Assembly (NCBI GenBank): GCA_003062345.1
Contig: PQCO01000094.1
Span: forward strand, 1-11,120
Source of the DNA: Sedimenticola_A endophacoides
GTDB taxonomy: Bacteria; Pseudomonadota; Gammaproteobacteria; Chromatiales; Chromatiaceae
Length of the DNA stretch: 11,120 bases
Reading direction: 5' to 3'
This document shows positions 1 through 8,018 of the stretch, in pieces. The notes beneath the pieces were generated by a model, which did not search any database, was not told the DNA's origin, and saw nothing but the letters and a program-made list of their open reading frames with translations. The position numbers were made by a program, and so were the translations under genes. The stretch's first letter is position 1. Every line of letters begins with the position of its first letter.

Positions 1-73
1 CTGCAATGTGCGGGACGGAGTCGTGATGAGCGCAGGACGGTCGGGGCAGTAACGGCTGTCGCGTTGGCGAGTC

Positions 74-102
74 GATTTTGGGGACTGGGATGTCCCAAAA
101 TC
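74..102. repeat. Imperfect palindrome / stem-loop upstream of the truncated synthetase
   Basis: The arms GATTTTGGG (74-82) and CCCAAAATC (94-102) are exact reverse complements. Two further pairs (AC with GT) form beyond a bulged G, leaving a 6-base loop TGGGAT. Neither side carries a T-tract, so it does not look like an intrinsic terminator. The GGGGAC...GTCCC core resembles the palindromes of REP-type repeats associated with RAYT transposases, but that is only a resemblance. It lies just before the point where recognisable synthetase coding sequence begins, so it may mark an insertion or rearrangement boundary. Bases 1-127 otherwise contain no gene I can support. Confidence 0.6.
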
Positions 103-127
103 TTTCACGAGGTAGCGACACTCTTGC

Positions 128-1069
128 GACGACAACTTCCTCTGCATCCCCCCCCTGTACCATACCGGCGCCAAGATGCACTGGTTCGGCAACCTGATCG
201 TCGGCGCCCGGGCGGTGATCCTCAAGGGGGTGCGGCCGCAGTGGATCCTGGAGGCGGTCTCCGAGGAGCGGGCGACCATCGTCTGGCTGCTGGTGCCCTG
301 GGCACACGATATCCTGATCGCCCACGAGAATGGCGAGCTGGATCTGGGGCGTTACCGGCTGGAGCAGTGGCGCCTGATGCACATCGGTGCCCAGCCGGTG
401 CCGCCGAGCCTGGTCCGGGCCTGGCGGCGGCTGTTTCCCGGACATGACTACGATACCAATTACGGCCTGACCGAGACCACCGGACCCGGTTGCGTGCACC
501 TGGGGCTGGGCAATACCGAACACATCGGCGCCATCGGCGTGCCCGGCTTCGACTGGGAGGCGCGGATCGTCGATTTCGACGGCAACGACCTTCCCGACGG
601 TACCCCCGGCGAGTTGTTGGTGAAGGGGCCGGGGGTGATGCGGGAGTACTACCGCGATCCAGAGGCGAGCGCCGCGGCGATCCGGGATGGGTGGCTGCAT
701 ACCGGGGATATCGCCCGCCGCGACGAGGTGGGCTTTATCTGGCTGGTGGATCGCAAGAAGGATCTGATCATCACCGGCGGCGAGAACGTATCCCCGGTGG
801 AGGTCGAGAACCACTTCATGGCCCACCCCGCGATTCAGGATATCGGGGTCATCGGCACCCCCGACGTGCGCCTGGGTGAACTGGTTACCGCGGTGATTCA
901 GCTCAAACCGGGGCGGACACTTTCCGAACGCGAGGTACTCGACTATGCCGAGGCCCTGCCCCGTTACCAGCGTCCCCGGGTGATCCACTTCGGCGCGGTG
1001 CCGCGCAACGCCACCGGCAAGATCGAGAAGCCGAAGCTGCGCCGGCGCTACGCCCCGGCCGACGCCTGA
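128..1069 (+). pseudogene. 5'-truncated acyl-CoA synthetase (AMP-binding, ANL superfamily), C-terminal part
   Basis: Intact members adenylate a carboxylic acid with ATP and transfer it to CoA in the cytoplasm; the substrate cannot be told here. Homology-like reading starts near 128 (DDNFLCIPPLYHTGAKMHWF) and runs to TGA at 1067-1069. Numbering from the first ATG (176) gives 297 residues. They contain the adenylation motif YGLTE (96-100), WLHTGD (173-178), the hinge and C-terminal segment VDRKKDLIITGGEN (191-204), and the catalytic lysine K282 in NATGK. Family proteins are usually about 500-550 residues. The N-terminal half, including the P-loop motif of the TSGTTGxPK type, is absent. An in-frame TAG at 113-115 blocks extension, no ribosome-binding site precedes the ATG at 176, and I found no upstream piece in another frame. 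An interrupted or deleted gene is the best reading. A truncated expressed product starting at 176 is possible but would lack ATP-binding elements. Family identity is secure; pseudogene status is inference. Confidence 0.8.
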
Positions 1070-4000
1070 GCGGCATTCTCCGCCGGGGGCTGTTCCCGGG
1101 CGGTGGTGGCCAGCCCCAGGTCGTGCAGGATGCTGTAGAGCGCCGGCACCACCAGCAGCACCAGCAGCGTGGTGGCCAGCAGCCCGAAGACGATGCTGGT
1201 GGCCAGGGGGATCAGCACCTGGGCCTGCATGCTGCGTTCGAGCAGCAATGGGGTGAGGCCGGCGATGGTGGTGATCGAGGTGAGCAGCACCGCGCGGAAG
1301 CGGTCGCGGCTGGCCATCCGTGCCGCCTCCACGATATCCAGTCCCTCGCGCACCCGCAGCTTCAGAAACTCCACCAGCAGGATCGAGTCGTTGACCACGA
1401 TGCCGGCCAGGGAGGTGAAGCCGATAATGCTCGGCATGGTCAGGGGCTGGCCCATCAGCAGGTGGCCCCAGATGACCCCGATCAGGGCCATCGGGATGAT
1501 GCTCATCACCACGACCGGTTCGGTGTAGCTGCGGAACTGGAAGCTGAGCAGGATGAAGATGCCGATCAGTCCGATGCCGAAGCTGCGCAGCATCGAGGCG
1601 CCGGTCTTGGCGGTCTCGGCGGACTGCCCCTTGATCCCCACCCGTACCCCGGGGTGGCGCTTGAGCAGGTCCGGGATGAACGCCTGATTGGTGTGGTTGA
1701 TGATCTCGCGGGCGTTGGCCAGGCGGCTGTCGAGGTCGCCGCTGACAGTGACGGTGCGCACCCCGTCCACCCGCTGGATGCGGGAGTAGCCGCGGTCATG
1801 CTCGATCACCGCGACCGCGTTGAGGGGGATCTGGGCGCCGTCCGCGGTGTGGATCCGGAAGCGCTCCAGGTCGCCGAGGGTGGCCCGGTCAGCGGCGTCC
1901 AGGCGTACGTCGATCTCGTAGGACTCGGGGCCGATCTGGATCTCGTTGGCGGTGGCGCCCTGGAACGCGGCGCGTAGCTGGCCGGCGATGCCGGCGGCGT
2001 CCAGCCCCAGGGCCAGGGCGCCGTCGCGCAGGCGCAGGCGCAGCTCGGGCTTTCCCGGACGCAGGTCATCGGAGAGGTCGAACACCCCCCGGTAGCGGGC
2101 GAGCCACGCTTGCAGCTCACCGGAGGCCCGCTTCAGCTGATCCAGGTCGGGGCCGGTGAGGCGGATCTCCAGGGGGATTCCCCCGGGGCCGAGCACCGGC
2201 TCCTTGAAGTTGAGGGCGACGATGTCGGGGATCTCGCCGACGCGCTGGCGCCAGTCGTGGATGAAGTCATCCATCCGGCCGTTGCGCTGTTCGGCGGTGA
2301 GCAGATCCACCGTCACCGTGGCCAGGTGCGGCCCGGCCTCGCCGGCGTCGGCGTTGCTGTTGAAGCGGGCCTGGATGTTGCGGACCAGGCGCTGGCCGTC
2401 GGGCTGCGCCGGGGAGAAGGTCGCGTCCATCTCCCGTGCCGCCTCTACGATCCGCTCCACCACCGCCTCTGTGTGGGCCAGCGGGGTGCCCTGGGGCAGC
2501 AGCAGGCGCGCCTCGATGATGTCGCCCTCGATATCCGGAAAGGTCTGAAACTTGAGCTTACCGCCGGCCAGCATGCCGATGCTGACGATGAACAGGGCGA
2601 TGGCGCTGCCCAGGAACCAGTAGCGCTGGCGGATCGCCCGGTCCACCAGATGCCCCAGGGTGTGGTCGCGGAACCGGTGCAGGCTCTGGTCGAAACGCTG
2701 GCGGAAGGCGCCGGGTTGTCCCTCGTGGCGGCGCAGGGAGTGGGCCAGGTGATGGGGCAGGATCAGAAATGCCTCGATCAGGCTCACCGTCAGCACCAGC
2801 AGCAGCACCATGGGGATGAACTGCAGCACCTTGCCCATGTGGCCCGAGAGGAAGGCGAGGGGGCCGAACACCGACACCGTGGTGAGGAACGAAGCGAGGA
2901 CGCCCGGGGCCACCTGGCGGGTGCCGTCGATGGCCGCCTGCAGGGCGCCCCGGCCCCGGCGTAACTGTGTGGCGATGTTCTCGGCGATGACGATGGCGTC
3001 GTCCATCAGCAGACCGATGGCGATCAGCAGGGCGACCATGGTGATCATGTTGATGGTCAGCCCGAGGAGGTTCATGAAGAACAGGGCGCCGAGGAACGAG
3101 ACCGGCAGGCCCATGGCGACCCAGAAGGCGAAGCGCCCCTGGAAGAAGAGCCACATCACCAGAAACACCAGCACCAGCCCCTGGGCGCCGTTACGGGTGA
3201 GCAGGTCGAGGCGATCCTGGACGATGGAGGAGCGGTCCTGGGTGATGAAGAACTCCACCCCGGGCGGCGCCTGGGGGCGCAGCCGCCCCTCCAGGAAGGC
3301 GCGTACCTCCTGCATTACCTGCAGAGTGTCCTGCTGCTTGGTTTTGATCACCTGCAGCAGGGCCGCGCGGCGGCCGTTGAACAGAACCTTCTCCTCGTCC
3401 CGTTCGAAGCGGTCGTGGATGCGGGCGATGGCGCCGAGGGGGATCTCCGCCCCGGAGTCTGCGCCGACCACGGTCAGCGCGGCCAGTTCGCGCGGGCTGC
3501 GGCGCAGATCGGCGAAGCGGATCAGGAGGTCGCGGTCATGGGTCTCCAGCGATCCCGAGGGGAGGTCGATGCCCTGACGGGTGACGGCGTTGGCCACATC
3601 CGACATGCTCAGCCCGTACTGGCGCAGGGCGCTGGCCGGGACCTCGATGCGCAACTGACGGTCGGAGAAGCCGTTGACCTCCACCTGCGATACCCGCGGC
3701 AGGCCCTGCAACTGCTCCTTGACCTGCTCGGCGTAGGCCTTCAGATCGGTGTCGCTCATGGGGCCGGTGATGGCCAGGGCGACCACCTTGTCGGTGCGCC
3801 CGAGCTCCTTGATCACCGGCAGCTCCACCTGGTCTGGGAAGCTGGAGATGGCCTCGATCTCGCTCTTCACGTCATCCATGAAGCGGGCGATATCGCCCCC
3901 CTCCTCCATCTCCACCACCGAGACGCTCACCCCCTCGCGCGCCTCGCAGCGCATCTCCGCCACGTCGCTGATGGCGTCCACCGCCTCCTCCACCCGTTGG

Positions 4001-4185
4001 CACAGCGCCTCCTCCACCTCTTCCGCGCTGGCGCCCGGGTAGGCGATGCTGATCTGCAGCTGCTGGGCGGCGAAGTCGGGAAAGGTCTCGCGCTGCAGCC
4101 CCGGCAGGGCGCTGATGCCGAGTACCGCCAGAAACAGCATCAGCAGGTTGCCGGCGGTGGGGTGGCGGGCGAAGAAATCGATCAT
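1048..4185 (-). CDS. RND-family efflux pump, inner-membrane permease subunit (AcrB-like)
   Basis: This is the proton-driven inner-membrane component of a tripartite export pump; the substrate is not predictable. At 1045 residues it has the usual length for hydrophobe/amphiphile RND permeases. The two-fold repeat is visible. TM1 is near residues 10-30, followed by a periplasmic porter loop (about 31-332), TM2-6 (about 333-478), TM7 (about 524-541), a second loop, and TM8-12 (about 866-1017). TM4 carries GLLMDDAIVIAEN with the proton-relay acids D395 and D396. TM10 reads GIVVNDSILLVEF, so the lysine of AcrB (K940) is replaced by N932. Its ATG at 4183-4185 overlaps the adaptor's TGA as ATGA, so translation is probably coupled. 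The 3' end overlaps the convergent synthetase fragment by 22 bases, and the last residues (AENAAQASAGA) form a low-complexity tail read antisense to it. The family call is certain; the subfamily and exported compounds are not. Confidence 0.95.
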   Translation of the reverse strand: MIDFFARHPTAGNLLMLFLAVLGISALPGLQRETFPDFAAQQLQISIAYPGASAEEVEEALCQRVEEAVDAISDVAEMRCEAREGVSVSVVEMEEGGDIARFMDDVKSEIEAISSFPDQVELPVIKELGRTDKVVALAITGPMSDTDLKAYAEQVKEQLQGLPRVSQVEVNGFSDRQLRIEVPASALRQYGLSMSDVANAVTRQGIDLPSGSLETHDRDLLIRFADLRRSPRELAALTVVGADSGAEIPLGAIARIHDRFERDEEKVLFNGRRAALLQVIKTKQQDTLQVMQEVRAFLEGRLRPQAPPGVEFFITQDRSSIVQDRLDLLTRNGAQGLVLVFLVMWLFFQGRFAFWVAMGLPVSFLGALFFMNLLGLTINMITMVALLIAIGLLMDDAIVIAENIATQLRRGRGALQAAIDGTRQVAPGVLASFLTTVSVFGPLAFLSGHMGKVLQFIPMVLLLVLTVSLIEAFLILPHHLAHSLRRHEGQPGAFRQRFDQSLHRFRDHTLGHLVDRAIRQRYWFLGSAIALFIVSIGMLAGGKLKFQTFPDIEGDIIEARLLLPQGTPLAHTEAVVERIVEAAREMDATFSPAQPDGQRLVRNIQARFNSNADAGEAGPHLATVTVDLLTAEQRNGRMDDFIHDWRQRVGEIPDIVALNFKEPVLGPGGIPLEIRLTGPDLDQLKRASGELQAWLARYRGVFDLSDDLRPGKPELRLRLRDGALALGLDAAGIAGQLRAAFQGATANEIQIGPESYEIDVRLDAADRATLGDLERFRIHTADGAQIPLNAVAVIEHDRGYSRIQRVDGVRTVTVSGDLDSRLANAREIINHTNQAFIPDLLKRHPGVRVGIKGQSAETAKTGASMLRSFGIGLIGIFILLSFQFRSYTEPVVVMSIIPMALIGVIWGHLLMGQPLTMPSIIGFTSLAGIVVNDSILLVEFLKLRVREGLDIVEAARMASRDRFRAVLLTSITTIAGLTPLLLERSMQAQVLIPLATSIVFGLLATTLLVLLVVPALYSILHDLGLATTAREQPPAENAAQASAGA

Positions 4186-5540
4186 CGGGCGGTTCCCCCG
4201 GTGGCGCCGGCGCTCAGGCGCGCCAGGGTCTCCGGGTCTTCATGGGGCGCCAACAGCATGCCATCGATGGCCGGTACCAGGTCCGATACCACCAGGCGCT
4301 CGCCGGCGTTCACGCCTTGGCTGAGCACGACGTATTCGGGCTGGATCAGTCCGGTTTCGACCGGGCGGATCTCCAGGCGGTTGTCGGCGTTGGCGATATA
4401 GACCCGCTGATCGGAGCGCAGGGCCGAGCGCGGGATGGCGATGCGATCGGGGCGGGGGGTGCCGGTGAGGTCGATCTGCACGAACAGGCCCTTGACCAGG
4501 GGCGGACGCACCCCGGGCTGCATGCCGGCGTAGGGGTCGTCCACCTCGACGATCACCCCGGCGGTGCGGGTCTTGGGGTCGAGGCTGTCGCTGAGGCGCG
4601 CGAAGCGCCCCTCCCACTCGGCGCTCAGGCCGTTCTCGCGCAGGCGCACCCGGGCGGTGATCTGCTGTCCGAAGGCGGCGGCCGCATCCGGGCGGTTGAG
4701 GATGTCGATGGGGCGGCTGGCGTGGAACAGGGGGGCCATCTGATCGATCGGGATCTGGGCCTCGATCTCGGCGCGTTGCAGATCGTCGACGCCGAACAGC
4801 GCCTCGCCCTCGCGCACGTATTGCGCCTGCTCGACCCGCACCTCGGAGATGCGGCCGGTGAAGGGGAGGCGGATCGCGGTGTGTTCCAGGTTGCGCCGGG
4901 CCACGGCCAGCGCCGCCTGGTGCCGGGCCAGTTGCGCCTCCAACAGGGCGCGCTGGCTGGGCAGCAGGTTGAGGGCGTTGCGTTGCGCCTGCACGCTCTG
5001 CTGCTGGGCCAGCAGACTGCGCTCCTGGTTGTCGAGGTCGGAGCGGCTCACCCCGCCTTTGCCGAGCAGATCCCGCTTGCGTTGCAGCTCCTTGCGGTTG
5101 AGCGCCAGGGCCTCCTGTTCGATGCCCAGCGAGGCGCGAATGTTGGTGGCGTTCGCCTCCAGCTCCCGCAACTGGGCCTGGGCCGCTTGGATATCCGCAT
5201 CGGCCTGGGCGATGGCCAGTTCGTAGTCCGCTGGATCGATGCGCAGAACCAGGGTCCCGCTCTCCACGATCGCCCCCTTCTCCAGACCCGGATGCCGCTC
5301 CACGATCTTGCCCCTGACCTGGGCCACCGCTTCCCAGGTGCGGGAGGGGCGTACGCTGCCGTGGCCGGTGGCGCGGGGCAGCACGGTGAGGCTGGGGACG
5401 GTCACCACCCGGACCGCCTTCGCCTGCTCGCCCGGTGGTTCCTGCACCGGCTCCAGGCGGTTCTTCTTCATCATGGCAAACAGGGCCACGCCGATCACTA
5501 CCGGGATCAGCAGGACCCATCTCTTTCGACTGGTGGACAT
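4182..5540 (-). CDS. RND efflux periplasmic adaptor (membrane-fusion protein, HlyD/AcrA-like)
   Basis: The adaptor bridges the RND permease to an outer-membrane channel in the periplasm. From the ATG at 5540 it has 452 residues: a cytoplasmic N-terminus, one membrane anchor (about 9-23), a first lipoyl half (about 68-105), a long alpha-helical coiled-coil hairpin (about 108-217), a second lipoyl half (about 218-252), then beta-barrel and membrane-proximal domains. There is no lipobox cysteine, so it is anchored by the helix rather than by lipid. The hairpin holds R154, L158 and S165 with the R-x3-L-x6-S spacing known as the RLS motif for docking on TolC-type channels. The start is chosen because GGAGAG sits 3 bases before this ATG. 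An upstream TTG at 5559-5561 would add seven residues and is less likely. The gene is first in the pump operon and ends in a 4-base overlap with the permease. No outer-membrane channel gene lies in the window, so a TolC homologue elsewhere is expected. Confidence 0.93.
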   Translation of the reverse strand: MSTSRKRWVLLIPVVIGVALFAMMKKNRLEPVQEPPGEQAKAVRVVTVPSLTVLPRATGHGSVRPSRTWEAVAQVRGKIVERHPGLEKGAIVESGTLVLRIDPADYELAIAQADADIQAAQAQLRELEANATNIRASLGIEQEALALNRKELQRKRDLLGKGGVSRSDLDNQERSLLAQQQSVQAQRNALNLLPSQRALLEAQLARHQAALAVARRNLEHTAIRLPFTGRISEVRVEQAQYVREGEALFGVDDLQRAEIEAQIPIDQMAPLFHASRPIDILNRPDAAAAFGQQITARVRLRENGLSAEWEGRFARLSDSLDPKTRTAGVIVEVDDPYAGMQPGVRPPLVKGLFVQIDLTGTPRPDRIAIPRSALRSDQRVYIANADNRLEIRPVETGLIQPEYVVLSQGVNAGERLVVSDLVPAIDGMLLAPHEDPETLARLSAGATGGTAR

Positions 5541-5543
5541 GTT

Positions 5544-5549
5544 CTCTCC
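5544..5549 (-). promoter_or_regulatory. Ribosome-binding site of the efflux adaptor gene
   Basis: On the minus strand GGAGAG is followed by AAC and then ATG. It decides for the ATG at 5538-5540 over the in-frame TTG at 5559-5561, because it lies inside the TTG-initiated reading frame. Confidence 0.65.
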
Positions 5550-5619
5550 GCCGCTGGTCAATGGGGCGTCTGTTGGACACGGGGCGGCGGCAGAAAGTTC
5601 GGGCCACGCGCCTGCGCAA

Positions 5620-5644
5620 CGGCCGAATGTAGCAGTTCCGGCCG
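5620..5644 (-). promoter_or_regulatory. Possible promoter/operator of the efflux operon: inverted repeat around an extended -10
   Basis: On the minus strand the arms GGCCG-GAA and TTCGGCC (CGGCCG at both edges, 5620-5625 and 5639-5644) flank TGCTACATT, which fits an extended -10 (TGn plus TACATT, hexamer at 5626-5631; 4 of 6 consensus positions). Transcription would begin near 5619, leaving about 79 bases of leader before the adaptor start. I see no good -35 at 16-18 bases. A TTGACA at 5662-5667 is 30 bases upstream of the hexamer, too far to pair with it. A repressor binding the inverted repeat would cover the -10, a layout common for efflux operons, but no regulator gene is adjacent. The rest of the topA-adaptor gap (5541-5692) shows no convincing terminator. 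Confidence 0.28.
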
Positions 5645-5692
5645 GGTTAGGCGATGGGTTTTGTCAATGCGGCACCCGGTGCGGGATGCGGG

Positions 5693-7975
5693 TCAGGGGG
5701 TCTCCCCGTCCACCGGTTCGCAGAAGCCGCACTCCTTCTGCGGGCACACCTTTTCGGTGCCGCGGCGCTTGGTGGTCTTGAGGGTGAGGATCGGCCAGCC
5801 GCAGCGCGGGCAGGGCTCGGCCAGGGGTTCGTTCCAGGTGGCGTAGTCACACCGCGGGTAGGTGGCGCAGCTGTAGAAGATCTTGCCGCGGCGCGATTTG
5901 CGTTTCATCAGGCTGCCGTTGGCGCACTTGGGGCAGGTGACGCCGGTGTCCTCGGGTTTTTCCAGGGGTTCGATGTAGCGGCAGCCGGGGTAGCCGCTGC
6001 AACCGATGAACTTGCCGTACTTGCCACGCTTGATCACCAGGGTGGAGTCGCAGTCGGGGCAGTTGCGCCCCTCCACCGTCTCCGGCTCCTGCTCGCGCTG
6101 GGTGCCGTCGAGATCGCGGGTATAGCTGCAGGTGGGGTAGTTGGTGCAGCCCACGAAACGGCCGTGGCGTCCGAGGCGGATCGAGAGGGGGCTGCCGCAC
6201 TCGGGGCAGCTCTCATCCAGCGCCTCGTGGGTGACGTCGCTGCGCTTGACGTTCTCCTGGGTATGGTCGATGCGCTCCTTGAACTGACCCCAGAACTGGC
6301 GCAGCAGGGGGACCCACTCCTCCTCGCCCCGGGAGACGGCGTCGAGCTCGTCCTCCAGCCGGGCGGTGAAGTCGTAGTCGACATAGCGCGTGAAGTAGTT
6401 GGTGAGGAAGCGGTTGACCACGCGTCCCACGTCTGTGGGGTGGAAACGCTTCTTCTCCAACTGCACATACTCTCGGTCCTGCAGGGTGGAGATGATGGAG
6501 GCGTAGGTTGAGGGGCGGCCGATGCCGTGCTCCTCCAGGGCCTTGACCAGGCTCGCCTCGCTGTAGCGCGGCGGCGGCTCGGTGAAGTGCTGCTCGGGGC
6601 GGATCGCACGCAGGTCGATCTGCTCGCCCTCTTCCAGGGGGGGGAGCATCTTCTCGTCGTCGTCGCCCTTTTTGGCGTCGTCCACGCTCTCCAGGTAGAG
6701 TGCCATGAAACCGGGGTTGGCGATGGTCGAGCCGGTGGCCCGGAAGTTGTTGTCGGCGCCGCAGGCCAGATCCGCGGCCACGGTATTGATGGTGGCGTGG
6801 ATCATCTGGCAGGCGACGGTGCGTTTCCAGATCAGCTCGTAGAGTCGGTGCTGGTCGCGGCTCAGGTGCCCCTGCAGCTCCTCCGGGGTGCGCAGCGCGG
6901 AGGTGGGCCGGATCGCCTCGTGGGCCTCCTGGGCGTTTTTCGCCTTGGTCTTGAACAGGCGCGGTTGTTTCGGCAGCTGGGCGGTGCCGAAGCGCTCGTT
7001 GATGAAGGCGCGCAGCTCCTCCAGCGCCTCGTCGGCCAGGTGCACCGAATCGGTACGCATGTAGGTGATCAGGCCGACCGCCCCGGTCCCGGTGTCGATG
7101 CCCTCGTAGAGCTGCTGGGCGGTGCGCATGGTGCGCTGGGCGGTGAAGCCGAGCTTGAGCGCCGCCTCCTGTTGCAGGGTGGAGGTGGTAAAGGGGGCTG
7201 CGGGGTTGCGCCGGCGCTGCTTTTTTTGAACCTGGGTGACGCTGAGCCGGCCTCCGGCGGCCTGTTGCAGGGTCTCCTCCACCTGCGCCGCCTGGGCGGC
7301 GTTGGTAATGCTGAACTGTTCGATCTTCTCACCGCCGTAGCGGGTGAGTTTGGCGCTGAAGCGCTGTCCCAGCTTGTCCAGGTCCGCCTCGACGCTCCAA
7401 TATTCGCGCGCCACGAAGGCCTCGATCTCCTCCTCGCGCTCTACGATCATGCGCAGGGCGGGGCTCTGCACCCGTCCCGCCGAGAGGCCGCGGCGCACCT
7501 TCTTCCAGAGCAGGGGCGAGAGGTTGAAACCGACCAGGTAGTCGAGAGCGCGGCGCGCCTGCTGGGCGTTGACCAGGTCCATCGACAGCTGGCGCGGATG
7601 GGCTACCGCATCCTGGATCGCCTTCTTGGTGATCTCGTTGAAGACCACCCGGTACACCTCCTTGCCCTTGAGATGGCGGCGCCCCTTGAGCAGCTCGTAG
7701 AGGTGCCAGGAGATCGCCTCCCCCTCGCGGTCGGGGTCGGTCGCGAGGTAGAGGGTGTCGGCTCCCTTGAGTGCCTTGGATATCGCCTGTACGTGGCGAT
7801 CGTTCTTCTCGATCACCTGATACTTCATGGCGAAGTCGTTGGCGGGGTCAACCGCCCCCTCCTTGGGTACCAGGTCGCGGACATGCCCGTAGGAGGCGAG
7901 GACCTCGAAATCCTTGCCCAGGTATTTCTTGATGGTTTTGGCTTTGGCTGGGGATTCGACGATGACCAGATTCAT
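5693..7975 (-). CDS. topA: DNA topoisomerase I (type IA, omega protein)
   Basis: It relaxes negatively supercoiled DNA by cutting and passing one strand through a 5'-phosphotyrosine intermediate, Mg2+-dependent and cytoplasmic. The 760 residues start with NLVIVESPAKAKT (Toprim, E7), followed by the metal-binding motif ATDPDREGE (D80, D82, E84) and the active-site tyrosine Y305 in ITYMRTDS. GIGRPSTYASII (484-495) is a further conserved core motif. The C-terminus has four tandem Cys4 zinc-ribbon units: C590/593/610/616, C639/642/659/665, C681/684/703/709 and C722/725/744/749, with an extra C752. E. coli TopA is about 865 residues, so the tail is shorter here, a common variant. The ATG at 7973-7975 is chosen because the conserved Toprim strand begins at residue 2. 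The open frame continues upstream to 8386 but there overlaps smg in another frame and shows no family sequence. No strong Shine-Dalgarno is visible. The gene lies 80 bases after smg, in the same direction. Confidence 0.97.
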   Translation of the reverse strand: MNLVIVESPAKAKTIKKYLGKDFEVLASYGHVRDLVPKEGAVDPANDFAMKYQVIEKNDRHVQAISKALKGADTLYLATDPDREGEAISWHLYELLKGRRHLKGKEVYRVVFNEITKKAIQDAVAHPRQLSMDLVNAQQARRALDYLVGFNLSPLLWKKVRRGLSAGRVQSPALRMIVEREEEIEAFVAREYWSVEADLDKLGQRFSAKLTRYGGEKIEQFSITNAAQAAQVEETLQQAAGGRLSVTQVQKKQRRRNPAAPFTTSTLQQEAALKLGFTAQRTMRTAQQLYEGIDTGTGAVGLITYMRTDSVHLADEALEELRAFINERFGTAQLPKQPRLFKTKAKNAQEAHEAIRPTSALRTPEELQGHLSRDQHRLYELIWKRTVACQMIHATINTVAADLACGADNNFRATGSTIANPGFMALYLESVDDAKKGDDDEKMLPPLEEGEQIDLRAIRPEQHFTEPPPRYSEASLVKALEEHGIGRPSTYASIISTLQDREYVQLEKKRFHPTDVGRVVNRFLTNYFTRYVDYDFTARLEDELDAVSRGEEEWVPLLRQFWGQFKERIDHTQENVKRSDVTHEALDESCPECGSPLSIRLGRHGRFVGCTNYPTCSYTRDLDGTQREQEPETVEGRNCPDCDSTLVIKRGKYGKFIGCSGYPGCRYIEPLEKPEDTGVTCPKCANGSLMKRKSRRGKIFYSCATYPRCDYATWNEPLAEPCPRCGWPILTLKTTKRRGTEKVCPQKECGFCEPVDGETP

Positions 7976-8002
7976 GGAGTGCAGGATTCGTTTGTCGCGG
8001 TT

Positions 8003-8018
8003 GGGTGGGCGGGGTGGG
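8003..8018 (+). other. G-quadruplex motif with single-base loops, between smg and topA
   Basis: The plus strand reads GGG-T-GGG-C-GGGG-T-GGG, four G-runs separated by one base each, with a fifth run at 8023-8026. This meets the strictest intramolecular quadruplex pattern. It lies on the strand that is template for smg and topA, 27 bases upstream of the topA ATG, so the mRNA carries the C-rich complement. Whether it folds or acts in vivo is inference. Confidence 0.6.

Noticed and set aside
64..447. 127-residue open frame overlapping the synthetase fragment
   Set aside because: It runs in a different frame from the recognisable synthetase motifs, and its proline/arginine/glycine-rich content indicates a shadow frame. 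It does not encode the missing N-terminal half.
5541..5561. TTG start for the efflux adaptor
   Set aside because: It would add seven residues that contain the ribosome-binding site for the better-placed ATG at 5540.
5662..5667. Consensus-like -35 TTGACA upstream of the efflux operon
   Set aside because: No -10-like hexamer lies 16-18 bases downstream; the sequence there is CGGCCG. The nearest TACATT is 30 bases away.
5668..5690. Possible topA terminator around GCACCCGGTGC
   Set aside because: The stem is only 4-5 bp with almost no loop, and no T-tract follows on the minus strand.
4242..5846. 534-residue open frame on the plus strand
   Set aside because: It is antisense to the adaptor and the end of topA, rich in G, Q, H and D as expected from the complement of GC-rich codons, and shows no family motif.
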